This document shows positions 14,157 to 20,914 of a DNA stretch of 20,914 bases, in pieces. This DNA comes from JBDTMC01 sp039934475 (GTDB lineage: Bacteria > Acidobacteriota > Terriglobia > Bryobacterales > Bryobacteraceae): positions 1 to 20,914 of the forward strand of contig JBDTMC010000086.1 in the NCBI GenBank assembly GCA_039934475.1. The letters are read 5' to 3'. Numbering within the stretch: position 1 is the stretch's first letter; the number at the start of each line of letters is the position of its first letter. Position numbers and translations under genes: made by a program. The notes under the pieces were generated by a model. It did no database searches, was not told the origin of the DNA, and worked only from the letters and a program-made list of their open reading frames with translations.

Positions 14157-14945
14157 ATGCCCGCAACCGACTGGGGATGGCTGATCGAGCCTGAAGAGCT
14201 GAAGGGCTGGATCATCCAGCAAACGCCCGAACTACTGGTCTTGAACAAGCCACCTCACGTGGTCTGCCATCCCTCACGGCACGGACCGTGGTCGAGTCTG
14301 GTGGGCGCCTGCCGCGAATATCTCGGCGCAGAGAAGCTGCACATGCCCTTCCGCCTGGACCGGGAAACCAGCGGAGTGATGCTCTTCGCCACCCACCAGC
14401 CCACCGGCTCCCGCCTGCAGCGAGCCGTCACAGCCGGACGATTCCACAAGACGTATCACGCCATCCTCTGCGGAGCGCTGCCCGAACCCGTCACAGTGAC
14501 AGGGTCTCTCGGCCCCGACGAAGACGCCGAATTCTACTCCCGCCGTAAAGTGGTGACTCAAGGCGGCGAAACCGCAGAAACCGAATTCATCCCGATCGCG
14601 CAAGGAGGCGGCTTCACCCTCGCGCGCATCCATCCCAAGACCGGTCGCCGCCACCAGATCCGAGTCCACGCCGCTTCGCTCGGGCTTCCCATCCTCGGCG
14701 ACAAACTCTACGGCCCCGACCCCACTCTGATGATGGACTTCATCCGCGAAGGCTTCTCCCCGCAGATCCTCGCCCGCTTGCCGCTTGATCGCCACGCCCT
14801 GCACTGCTCCAGTGTGGAGTTCCAAACGGAATTGGGCAACGAGGTTTTCTCCGCTCCACTCCTGCTGGATCTCGTCGAATTCATTCACAGGCACATCGGC
14901 GTAGAAAACGTCACGACAGCCGACGTCGTCACCGGATCGCATTAG
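14157..14945 (+). CDS. RluA-family pseudouridine synthase, single-domain
   Basis: A 262-residue cytoplasmic RNA-modifying enzyme that isomerises uridine to pseudouridine in rRNA or tRNA. The conserved start is LLVLNKPPHVVCHPS (26-40); the catalytic motif is RLDRETSG (66-73), with Asp68 as nucleophile. The motifs FHKTYHAILCG, RIHPKTGRRHQIRVHAASLGLPILGDKLYG and the C-terminal ALHCSSVEF complete the RluA core. There is no S4 domain, as in RluA, TruC and similar short forms, so the exact uridine target cannot be assigned. AGAGG lies directly before the ATG, which is closer than usual. It is probably co-transcribed with the radical SAM gene; no functional link is evident. An inverted repeat begins at its stop codon. 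Confidence 0.9.
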   Translation: MPATDWGWLIEPEELKGWIIQQTPELLVLNKPPHVVCHPSRHGPWSSLVGACREYLGAEKLHMPFRLDRETSGVMLFATHQPTGSRLQRAVTAGRFHKTYHAILCGALPEPVTVTGSLGPDEDAEFYSRRKVVTQGGETAETEFIPIAQGGGFTLARIHPKTGRRHQIRVHAASLGLPILGDKLYGPDPTLMMDFIREGFSPQILARLPLDRHALHCSSVEFQTELGNEVFSAPLLLDLVEFIHRHIGVENVTTADVVTGSH

Positions 14946-14979
14946 TAAGTCGGTAGTAGGCCGCCGACCGTAGACTTAC
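14945..14979 (+). terminator. Imperfect hairpin after the pseudouridine synthase
   Basis: GTAAGTC (14945-14951) pairs with GACTTAC (14973-14979); GGT (14952-14954) can extend the stem with ACC (14967-14969) across a three-base bulge, leaving a 12-base loop. It begins at the last base of the stop codon and is followed by CTTAAACG rather than a T-run. It could be a weak terminator or an mRNA 3' stabiliser. Function unproven. Confidence 0.35.
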
Positions 14980-15010
14980 CTTAAACGGCGTCGTTCGTCG
15001 CCTAAAGTGG

Positions 15011-15054
15011 GATAATCGAGAGAGTTCTCTCCACTGGATGGCCGGTCTCTCTCG
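15011..15054 (+). promoter_or_regulatory. Possible -10 box and leader hairpin of the hybrid kinase gene
   Basis: GATAAT (15011-15016) matches the -10 consensus at five of six bases but has no good -35. Immediately downstream CGAGAGAG (15017-15024) is complementary to CTCTCTCG (15047-15054). A nearer CTCTC (15027-15031) can pair with the same GAGAG instead. The 148-base gap before the kinase gene therefore holds two competing hairpins about 40 bases ahead of the start codon. Suggestive only. Confidence 0.35.
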
Positions 15055-15096
15055 CCGATTCGCCACTCTTTTGCCGTGAACTAGCTGGCGGAATTG

Positions 15097-17529
15097 ATGT
15101 CGAATCATTACCCGGAAGCTCAAACGGTCATCGCGACGCTCCAGACTATACCACTAGCCGTCATGACTCTGGATATCCACGGCATTGTCTGTTCGGTCAA
15201 TCCCGCGCTGTCGTTACTTACCGGGTACGCCCTTGACGAAGTCGTGGAACGGCCAGTCTCTCGACTCGCGTTCAACATGGCGGATCAAAGCTTCGACGAC
15301 ATTCTTCAAGCGACGCTCTTGTCTGGCGAAACGTGGCGCGGCGAATGGGTATGGCGGAAGAGGAACGGCGATCCGATTTCGGTTCAACAGACCGTGGCAT
15401 CAGTAAAGAGTCGAGAGGGCGAGAACATTCTCATTCTGGTGACGCTCCAAGATACCGAGCACTCGACTGTGGAAGGCTCTCCGCCACCAGCGCAGCGCCA
15501 GCGGCAAGGCATCCCCGCTGTCGACGCTCAAAGTGATTTTGAACGATTTTTCAACTTGATACCGGATTTGGCTTGTATCGTCTCCACGGATGGTTACTTC
15601 AAAAAAGTGAATCCGGCTTGGGAGAGCACTCTCGGTTACACGCAGGAGGAAGTGCTTGGAATTCCGATGCTCGATTTCATCCACCCAGACGATCTGGAGC
15701 AAACCGTTTATGAGGCCAAAAGGCAAGGTCCTGAGTACAGAACCAGACACTTCATCAATCGTTACCGCTGCAAGGACGGCTCATATAGAGTGCTTAACTG
15801 GACAAGTACATTCAACAGGGACGATTCGACGCGGTTTGGAGTGGCCCAGGACATTACCGAGCGCCGGCAGTGGGAAGCGTCGTTGCGGCAGAGCGAAGAC
15901 GCCTTGCTGAGAGCTAAGGATGTCGCGGAGAAAGCGAATCAATCAAAAAGCGAATTTCTAGCAAACATGAGTCACGAGATCCGCACGCCGATGAACGGGC
16001 TCATTGGCTTGACGGATCTGGCGCTCGACACCGAACTTACTCTTGAGCAGCGGGGGTACCTGGACGGAGCCAGAAGCGCCGCCGAGTCACTATTGAGGAT
16101 CTTAAACGATATCCTGGACTTTTCCAAGATCGAAGCCGGTAAGCTGGAATTCGAAACAATCGAATTCGATCTACGCCAAACCATCGAGGCGCTGCTAAAA
16201 GTTCTCGGCATCCGTGCCGCGACGAAGAATCTCGAACTGGCCTGTGACCTGGGTCCGGATGTCCCGTCAAGAGTACTCGGAGATCCCGGCCGATTACAGC
16301 AGATTCTGATTAACCTAATGGGCAATGCAATCAAATTAACGGAAAGCGGTGAAGTTCTGATTGCAGTGGAGCCGTTGTCACGGACCGGCCAGGCCGTCGA
16401 ACTACACTTCAGCGTCAAAGACACCGGCATCGGAATTCCGATGGCCAAACGGCAGCATGTATTCACAGCATTTGGCCAAGCAGATGGTTCATCGACGCGG
16501 ACGTTCGGTGGCACCGGTCTGGGACTGACAATCTCCTCTCAATTGGTCCAGCTGATGGGTGGGAGGATCTGGCTAGAGAGCGAAGAGGGGGTCGGCTCCA
16601 CATTTCACTTCACTGCGCGACTCGGCATCGCGCCGGCTCGGCCGGAGGCAGAATCTCCACTGGACACCGGCTTGCTCAAAGGGCAATCGGTCCTCGTGGT
16701 GGACGACAATGCAACGAACCGGCGGATCCTTCATCGGATCCTCACCAGCTACGGCATGGAGACGACGCCGGCCGGTTCCGGGGTCGCAGCGCTGCAGGCG
16801 TTGGGGCGTGCCGCTGAAACCGGAAAACCAATTGCACTGGCTGTCATCGACATCCAGATGCCGGGCATGGATGGCTTCGCACTCACGCAACGCATTCGAG
16901 CGAATCCACAATTCAGGGAAACCAAGATCGCGCTTTTGGCCTCCGGAGTCCACCGAAGTGACGCCGACCGTTGCCGGGAACTCGGTGTTTCGACTTATCT
17001 TGTTAAACCGGTGGGCGAGATTGAGATCCTCGACGCCATCGGTAGGATGTCACACGTCGCCGCGAGAATCGTCCGGCCGGACCTGCAACCGCGCCGCCGC
17101 GTTGAACAAGGAGTGACAGGGCTGAGCTTCCTTGTGGTGGATGACAATCCTGTGAACCGCCTCGTGGCCCAGCGAATGATTGAGAACCGGCATCACACCG
17201 TTACTACGGCCACCAATGGCCTGGAAGCACTGGAGATGCTTGAGAACGGGGACTTCGACTGCATCTTGATGGACGTCCAGATGCCCGTGATGGACGGATT
17301 CGAGGCAACGGCGGCGATTCGCAACCGTGAGCGTGGCAACGGTCGCCATCTCCCCATCGTTGCCATGACGGCGCACGCGATGTCCGGAGACCGCGAACGC
17401 TGTCTCTTAGCCGGAATGGATGGCTACTTGACCAAACCGATCAATGCCGTGGACGTCTTCGCAACGATCGATAGCGTACTCGAGGCGCGGAAGACGCGCA
17501 CACCGGATGCTAAGGAATCGGAAATATAG
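15097..17529 (+). CDS. Soluble hybrid histidine kinase: PAS-PAS-HisKA-HATPase-REC-REC
   Basis: An 810-residue sensor kinase without membrane segments, so it senses a cytoplasmic signal. Domains: PAS about 10-120, PAS/PAC 147-258 (ending DITERRQWEASLR), HisKA with phospho-acceptor His293 in FLANMSHEIRTPMNG, HATPase about 395-508 with N-box NLMGNAIKLT, G1 DTGIGIP and G2 GGTGLGL, REC1 about 530-650 with phospho-acceptor Asp585 (VIDIQMPGMDG), and REC2 about 677-793 with Asp726 (LMDVQMPVMDG) and Lys in LTKP. Both receivers keep the acidic DD pair and the Lys. No Hpt domain or partner regulator is adjacent, so the phosphate destination is unknown. I use ATG 15097, preceded by GGCGGA; a TTG three bases earlier is possible. 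The stop lies one base from the convergent gene's stop. Confidence 0.92.
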   Translation: MSNHYPEAQTVIATLQTIPLAVMTLDIHGIVCSVNPALSLLTGYALDEVVERPVSRLAFNMADQSFDDILQATLLSGETWRGEWVWRKRNGDPISVQQTVASVKSREGENILILVTLQDTEHSTVEGSPPPAQRQRQGIPAVDAQSDFERFFNLIPDLACIVSTDGYFKKVNPAWESTLGYTQEEVLGIPMLDFIHPDDLEQTVYEAKRQGPEYRTRHFINRYRCKDGSYRVLNWTSTFNRDDSTRFGVAQDITERRQWEASLRQSEDALLRAKDVAEKANQSKSEFLANMSHEIRTPMNGLIGLTDLALDTELTLEQRGYLDGARSAAESLLRILNDILDFSKIEAGKLEFETIEFDLRQTIEALLKVLGIRAATKNLELACDLGPDVPSRVLGDPGRLQQILINLMGNAIKLTESGEVLIAVEPLSRTGQAVELHFSVKDTGIGIPMAKRQHVFTAFGQADGSSTRTFGGTGLGLTISSQLVQLMGGRIWLESEEGVGSTFHFTARLGIAPARPEAESPLDTGLLKGQSVLVVDDNATNRRILHRILTSYGMETTPAGSGVAALQALGRAAETGKPIALAVIDIQMPGMDGFALTQRIRANPQFRETKIALLASGVHRSDADRCRELGVSTYLVKPVGEIEILDAIGRMSHVAARIVRPDLQPRRRVEQGVTGLSFLVVDDNPVNRLVAQRMIENRHHTVTTATNGLEALEMLENGDFDCILMDVQMPVMDGFEATAAIRNRERGNGRHLPIVAMTAHAMSGDRERCLLAGMDGYLTKPINAVDVFATIDSVLEARKTRTPDAKESEI

Positions 17530-17530
17530 C

Positions 17531-19765
17531 CTACCTCACCACCACTTTCACTAACCCTGCATTCCCCGCCGAATCATACACTCGCACTACAATCAAATGC
17601 TCCCCCGCCGGAAGCCCATCCACCTTTACGCGGAACTGCTCCTGAGTAGAATCCGTCACCCCATCCGCCGCTTCTACCGGAGTCCACGGGCTTGCATCTA
17701 CCGAGAACTCCGCCCGCCGCAGCGGACTGGTGGCGTCCACCGCGTCTACCTCAAACTCCGCCACTGCCCCCATCCGTCGCGGCGCCGTTGCCTGCACCAC
17801 CGGAGGCGTATTATCGATCATCACCGGAGCGCTTACCATGTCCGCCTCACGAGCCGTCTCCACCGAATTACTCGACCGGTCCGAAGCCACCACGCGGAAC
17901 AAGTACTTCCCATCGGCGAACGAATCGTCGTCCAGTAGATACGTCGTCTCCGGTATCCACGACTTCAGCAGCTTCCAGTTCTGCTCACCATCCCCTCGGA
18001 AATAGAGCGAATACAACAACCGGTCGCCGTCGGTGTCCTCCGCCTGCCACGTGATGTTGATCTGCTCGTTCGCCGAACGCATCAGGGTCTGCGTCGGACT
18101 ACTGCTGGCCGAGGTCGCCCCGGCGTCGCCAGAGTCGGTAACAGTGATCGAATACGGAGCCGTACTCGCCGTCGAACCAGCATTCACTTTCGCTGCCGCC
18201 GCCTGCGTCGTGATCGAAATCGCCCGCACCATCGGTGCCGTATTCTGCGGCAGGAACGCCACCGTCACGGAATCCAAAGCCGGCATCGTGCCCTTCGCAG
18301 GCGCGAACGCCACCATCCATTGAATGAACCGCGCGTTGGGACTCGGGATCAACGCTCCACGCGAGTCCGTCAGCGCGGGCGACCAGTCGCTCCATGTCCT
18401 GTCCGGCCGCGCCGTATTCCCCGTCCGCGTCTTCAACCGCAGACCGCCTTCGTTCTCTCCGCGCCAGCTAACCCGTCCCCACCGCGCCACCGTCCCCGAA
18501 TCGTGAACCGGAGATTCGTAACTGCCTGACGTCCCCATCCCCGGCAAGATCCGGAACAGCTTACCCATGTTTCCCGTCGCCGCCACCAAGCCGCCCGGAG
18601 TATCCAGCAACCGCGTCGTCTCGCCCTCATTCGTCTGCTCCAGCAGTGTCACTTTACGATCCGGAGCCAGCCGGTAGATCCTCCCGTCGGAGTCCGTCGA
18701 AAACGTCACGCCCGCCGCCGACGCCACCAGATCGTAGGCGTTCTCTTCCTTTGAAGTCCACAGGGTCTCCACGGTGTTATCGGGACGAATGCGGTACACC
18801 GCGGATTTGTCTACACCGGTAATCTCCGCCGAGGGAGTGATCGTCGATGTCACCTGGGACGTCACCTGTGCCGTCTGCGCCGCGCCCGCGGCAGAAGGCT
18901 TAGGCTTCAAATCCAGGCCAGCTTGCGTATCCGTTACCGTCACCGAATTCGGGTTGCCCGACGGCGTGGTAGCACCCACGACGCCGCCCGAAACAGTGGG
19001 AATCGCCGAAGCCCTCTTCGCCACTGAGCCGCCCAGCGCCGCCGCATAAATCGATCCATCCGCCGACGTCACAATCGCGCGAATCTCCGGCAATCCGGAA
19101 TCGTAAAGCACAAACGCTTTGTCCTTGCCCGTAATCCGGTATAGAATCCCATTCGGCTCACTACCCGCCAGCAGGCGCCCTTCCTTATCCAACGCCAGCG
19201 CCGTGATGTGGCTCTGTCCTGTCGCGTACCACACCTCGCCCTTGCCCGCCGCGGTAATCCGCAAAACCTTTCCGTCGTCGCCGGTTCCCGCGTACAGCGT
19301 GCCGTCCGCGGCAACTGCCAGCGACCACAGATACGTGGACCCCGGTGCGAAGTACTCCGTCGCCTGCCCGTTCACGATTCGATAGATCTTCCCGTTCGGG
19401 GAAGTCCCCGCGTACAACACGCCCTGCGCATCCACCGTCAGGGCGAACACTTCCGACTGCTCCGCTGACCAGTACAACTTGCTCTTGCCGGAACCATCCA
19501 CCGCATACACCCGCCCGTGATGCCCGGTGCCCACATACAAAGTCCCGTCCGGAGCCTGCGCCACCGCCCAGATCGAGGGCTGGTCCGACGCAAACATCGT
19601 CTCCATCCGCGGCGCCAGCAGCATCCGCCCGTCACGCCGCAAAGACACTCCCTGGAACCGGCCGCGCAGGAAGTCCTGGTAGCTGTTCATTTCCCAGGTG
19701 GTAGTGCTGGCCGCCTGTAGCATCGCCGCGATCCCGACGGCGAGGACTAACCTGTAACGCATCAT
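17531..19765 (-). CDS. Secreted beta-propeller protein with C-terminal Fn3/Ig-like region
   Basis: A 744-residue exported protein of unknown function. Residues 1-18 are a signal peptide (MMRYRLVLAVGIAAMLQA). From about 62 the sequence repeats a blade pattern of the form A-x-DG-x-LYAGT-x-x-x-GK-x-YRI, e.g. PDGTLYVGTGHHGRVYAVD, AQGVLYAGTSPNGKIYRI and ADGTLYAGTGDDGKVLRI. A Ser/Thr/Pro/Val-rich stretch at about 250-318 interrupts the blades, which resume at 320-408. A beta domain follows (SGSYESPVHDSGTVARWGRVSW, WSDWSPALTDS), then Fn3/Ig-like sequence (INITWQAEDTDGDRLLYSLYF, SVDASPWTPVE, VRVYDSAGNAGLVKVVV). The ATG overlaps the stop of the S55-like gene (ATGA, 19765-19762), so the two are coupled and may act together outside the cytoplasm. 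No catalytic motif was recognised. Confidence 0.82.
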   Translation of the reverse strand: MMRYRLVLAVGIAAMLQAASTTTWEMNSYQDFLRGRFQGVSLRRDGRMLLAPRMETMFASDQPSIWAVAQAPDGTLYVGTGHHGRVYAVDGSGKSKLYWSAEQSEVFALTVDAQGVLYAGTSPNGKIYRIVNGQATEYFAPGSTYLWSLAVAADGTLYAGTGDDGKVLRITAAGKGEVWYATGQSHITALALDKEGRLLAGSEPNGILYRITGKDKAFVLYDSGLPEIRAIVTSADGSIYAAALGGSVAKRASAIPTVSGGVVGATTPSGNPNSVTVTDTQAGLDLKPKPSAAGAAQTAQVTSQVTSTITPSAEITGVDKSAVYRIRPDNTVETLWTSKEENAYDLVASAAGVTFSTDSDGRIYRLAPDRKVTLLEQTNEGETTRLLDTPGGLVAATGNMGKLFRILPGMGTSGSYESPVHDSGTVARWGRVSWRGENEGGLRLKTRTGNTARPDRTWSDWSPALTDSRGALIPSPNARFIQWMVAFAPAKGTMPALDSVTVAFLPQNTAPMVRAISITTQAAAAKVNAGSTASTAPYSITVTDSGDAGATSASSSPTQTLMRSANEQINITWQAEDTDGDRLLYSLYFRGDGEQNWKLLKSWIPETTYLLDDDSFADGKYLFRVVASDRSSNSVETAREADMVSAPVMIDNTPPVVQATAPRRMGAVAEFEVDAVDATSPLRRAEFSVDASPWTPVEAADGVTDSTQEQFRVKVDGLPAGEHLIVVRVYDSAGNAGLVKVVVR

Positions 19766-20914
19766 TCTTTGATATCCACCTGGATTGTTTTCGACCCGCT
19801 AACCACCGCATCGCCGGCGTTGATCTGCAATTCGGCCAGCTTCGAGTTGTACGCCAGAGGCGTGGTTGCCTGCGTGCGCGACAGCATCAGGGCGAGCGAC
19901 GCCGGCGGCGAAGGCAAGTCGTCGCCGTTCACCTGAAAGCCCTGGTCCCCGCGCCACACCCGCACGTAGGCGCCTGTATTGTCCCGCATGCCGTTCAGAA
20001 ACGAAATCAGTTGCGCCGAGGACCGCGGCGGCACCGCCAGGAACTGCCGATAGTCGTTCAAATTCGTGGTCGCCCCGTCCGCAACGGTGAAAAACAACGG
20101 TCCCGGCACCGCCCCAATCGGAACCTGCCAGCTCACTTTGCGCGTCGACTCCACGCCGTTGTCGCCTCTCAGATTAACCATCACGTCCACCGTCTCGCCC
20201 GGCCTCACCTCTTGCCGCGACGTCCACACGTCATCGATCTGAACCTGCTTCTTATCGCTGAATGCATCAATTTGCAGCGACACGCTCTTCAGTTTCAATC
20301 GCGAGAATCCACTCTGCATCACGTAAGCCAGCGGCGACGCTGTAGACAAGGAAACCACCAGCGGCACGTTTAGGTCGCCGGCATACATGTTGTCCACCTT
20401 GATCGGCGCGCTTCCGTCCTGGAATTCAATTGCCCCGCGCACTACGAAACTCCCCGTACCCATCGTGCGCTCCGTCGAATCAATTGCCGAAAACACAGCC
20501 ATCTGCAACAGCATCGGCGATAGGAAGCGGTCATTCACAATAGACATCTTGTAACTGTTATCCAGCACCGGTTTGCCGCTGCCAGCCGCACGCGATACCG
20601 AGATCGACACCGGCACCAACTGCGCCTTCCGACCTAACTCGCCGGCAACAGCCGCATTGCGGTCATCGGTAATCGTCCCCATCCACTCTTTCGCCGTCGA
20701 GATCTTGAACGAGGTGGACAGGTTCGCCAGCAGCGCTATCACTTCGCTCCGCGCAAACGGCAGTTCCGTACTGCCCACCGAAAGGAAGCGGTGCCCGAAA
20801 GCGTAAATGTTCTTGCCGTCAATCGCCGTCACCGTGCCATCGGCGCCCACCGCCATGTCTCCCGACATCAACTGCACGCTGATCATCGACCCTGGCTTCA
20901 AATCGGCCGGGTTA
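19762..20914 (-). CDS. SpoIVB-like (peptidase S55) protein, C-terminal 384 residues, partial at right edge
   Basis: The frame is open to the window's right edge, so the N-terminus and any signal peptide lie outside; a TTG at 20901 is only an internal codon. The visible start, LKPGSMISVQLMSGDMAVGADGTVTAIDGKNIYAFGHRF, carries a Gly-His motif in AFGHRF like the Gly-His that holds the catalytic His of SpoIVB-type serine peptidases, here followed by SVGSTELPFARSEVIALL. The matching Ser motif (GMSGSP) is expected upstream of the window in acidobacterial forms I recall. The remaining 300 residues are beta-rich and include DVWTSRQEVRPGETVDVMVNLRG, an Ig-like strand pattern. It is coupled to the secreted propeller gene by ATGA. 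A processing or scaffolding role for an exported partner is possible; activity cannot be judged without the Ser. Confidence 0.72.
   Translation of the reverse strand, partial: NPADLKPGSMISVQLMSGDMAVGADGTVTAIDGKNIYAFGHRFLSVGSTELPFARSEVIALLANLSTSFKISTAKEWMGTITDDRNAAVAGELGRKAQLVPVSISVSRAAGSGKPVLDNSYKMSIVNDRFLSPMLLQMAVFSAIDSTERTMGTGSFVVRGAIEFQDGSAPIKVDNMYAGDLNVPLVVSLSTASPLAYVMQSGFSRLKLKSVSLQIDAFSDKKQVQIDDVWTSRQEVRPGETVDVMVNLRGDNGVESTRKVSWQVPIGAVPGPLFFTVADGATTNLNDYRQFLAVPPRSSAQLISFLNGMRDNTGAYVRVWRGDQGFQVNGDDLPSPPASLALMLSRTQATTPLAYNSKLAELQINAGDAVVSGSKTIQVDIKE

Noticed and set aside
14274..14942. 222-codon minus-strand open frame opposite the pseudouridine synthase
   Set aside because: Gly/Val/Glu-rich shadow translation; the sense strand carries the catalytic RLDRETSG motif.

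Overview
This is a GC-rich, gene-dense bacterial chromosome segment. I infer an acidobacterium of the Solibacter/Bryobacter type. The inference rests on the overlapping pair of a SpoIVB-like (S55) protein and a secreted beta-propeller protein at the right end, the large secreted TPR and glycosidase-like proteins, a soluble PAS/PAS hybrid kinase and an AhbD/NirJ-like radical SAM protein. It is recalled gene style, not a database match. I see no rRNA, tRNA, CRISPR array, insertion sequence or phage genes.

Layout, left to right. (1) Positions 1-227, minus: a RelE/HigB (Gp49-like) toxin gene running off the left edge, with an in-frame TAA a few codons after its start. A 325-base gap follows, with a small palindrome by the toxin start and a perfect 12-bp inverted repeat. 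(2) 553-1778, plus: an MsnO8-type flavin-dependent oxidoreductase and a 59-residue FmdB zinc-ribbon protein. (3) A divergent pair: an MFS transporter (minus, to 3050) and an HlyD-type membrane-fusion protein (plus, from 3147). (4) 4461-9684, minus: a three-gene cluster. Transcription starts with a secreted TPR protein with a probable outer-membrane barrel tail, overlaps a secreted family-10-like glycoside hydrolase, and ends with a protein that carries TssB-like and TssC-like type VI sheath sequence in one chain. (5) 9778-11657, plus: a glutaryl-CoA-dehydrogenase-like enzyme coupled by an ATGA overlap to a SAM methyltransferase. (6) A secreted TlpA-like thioredoxin-fold protein (minus). (7) 13002-17529, plus: an AhbD/NirJ-like radical SAM/SPASM protein, a single-domain RluA pseudouridine synthase, then a hybrid histidine kinase behind a structured leader. 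(8) 17531-20914, minus: the S55-like protein (its 5' part lies outside the window) and the beta-propeller protein, joined by an ATGA overlap.

Most of the window is ordinary housekeeping and accessory metabolism. The item most worth pursuing is the single-chain TssB/TssC-like sheath homologue, which has no other type Vi secretion genes nearby and lies downstream of envelope-polysaccharide-type genes. Other notable points are the stop-interrupted toxin, -10 boxes placed so that two transcripts would be nearly leaderless, and three tail-to-tail gene junctions with 0-1 base between stop codons.
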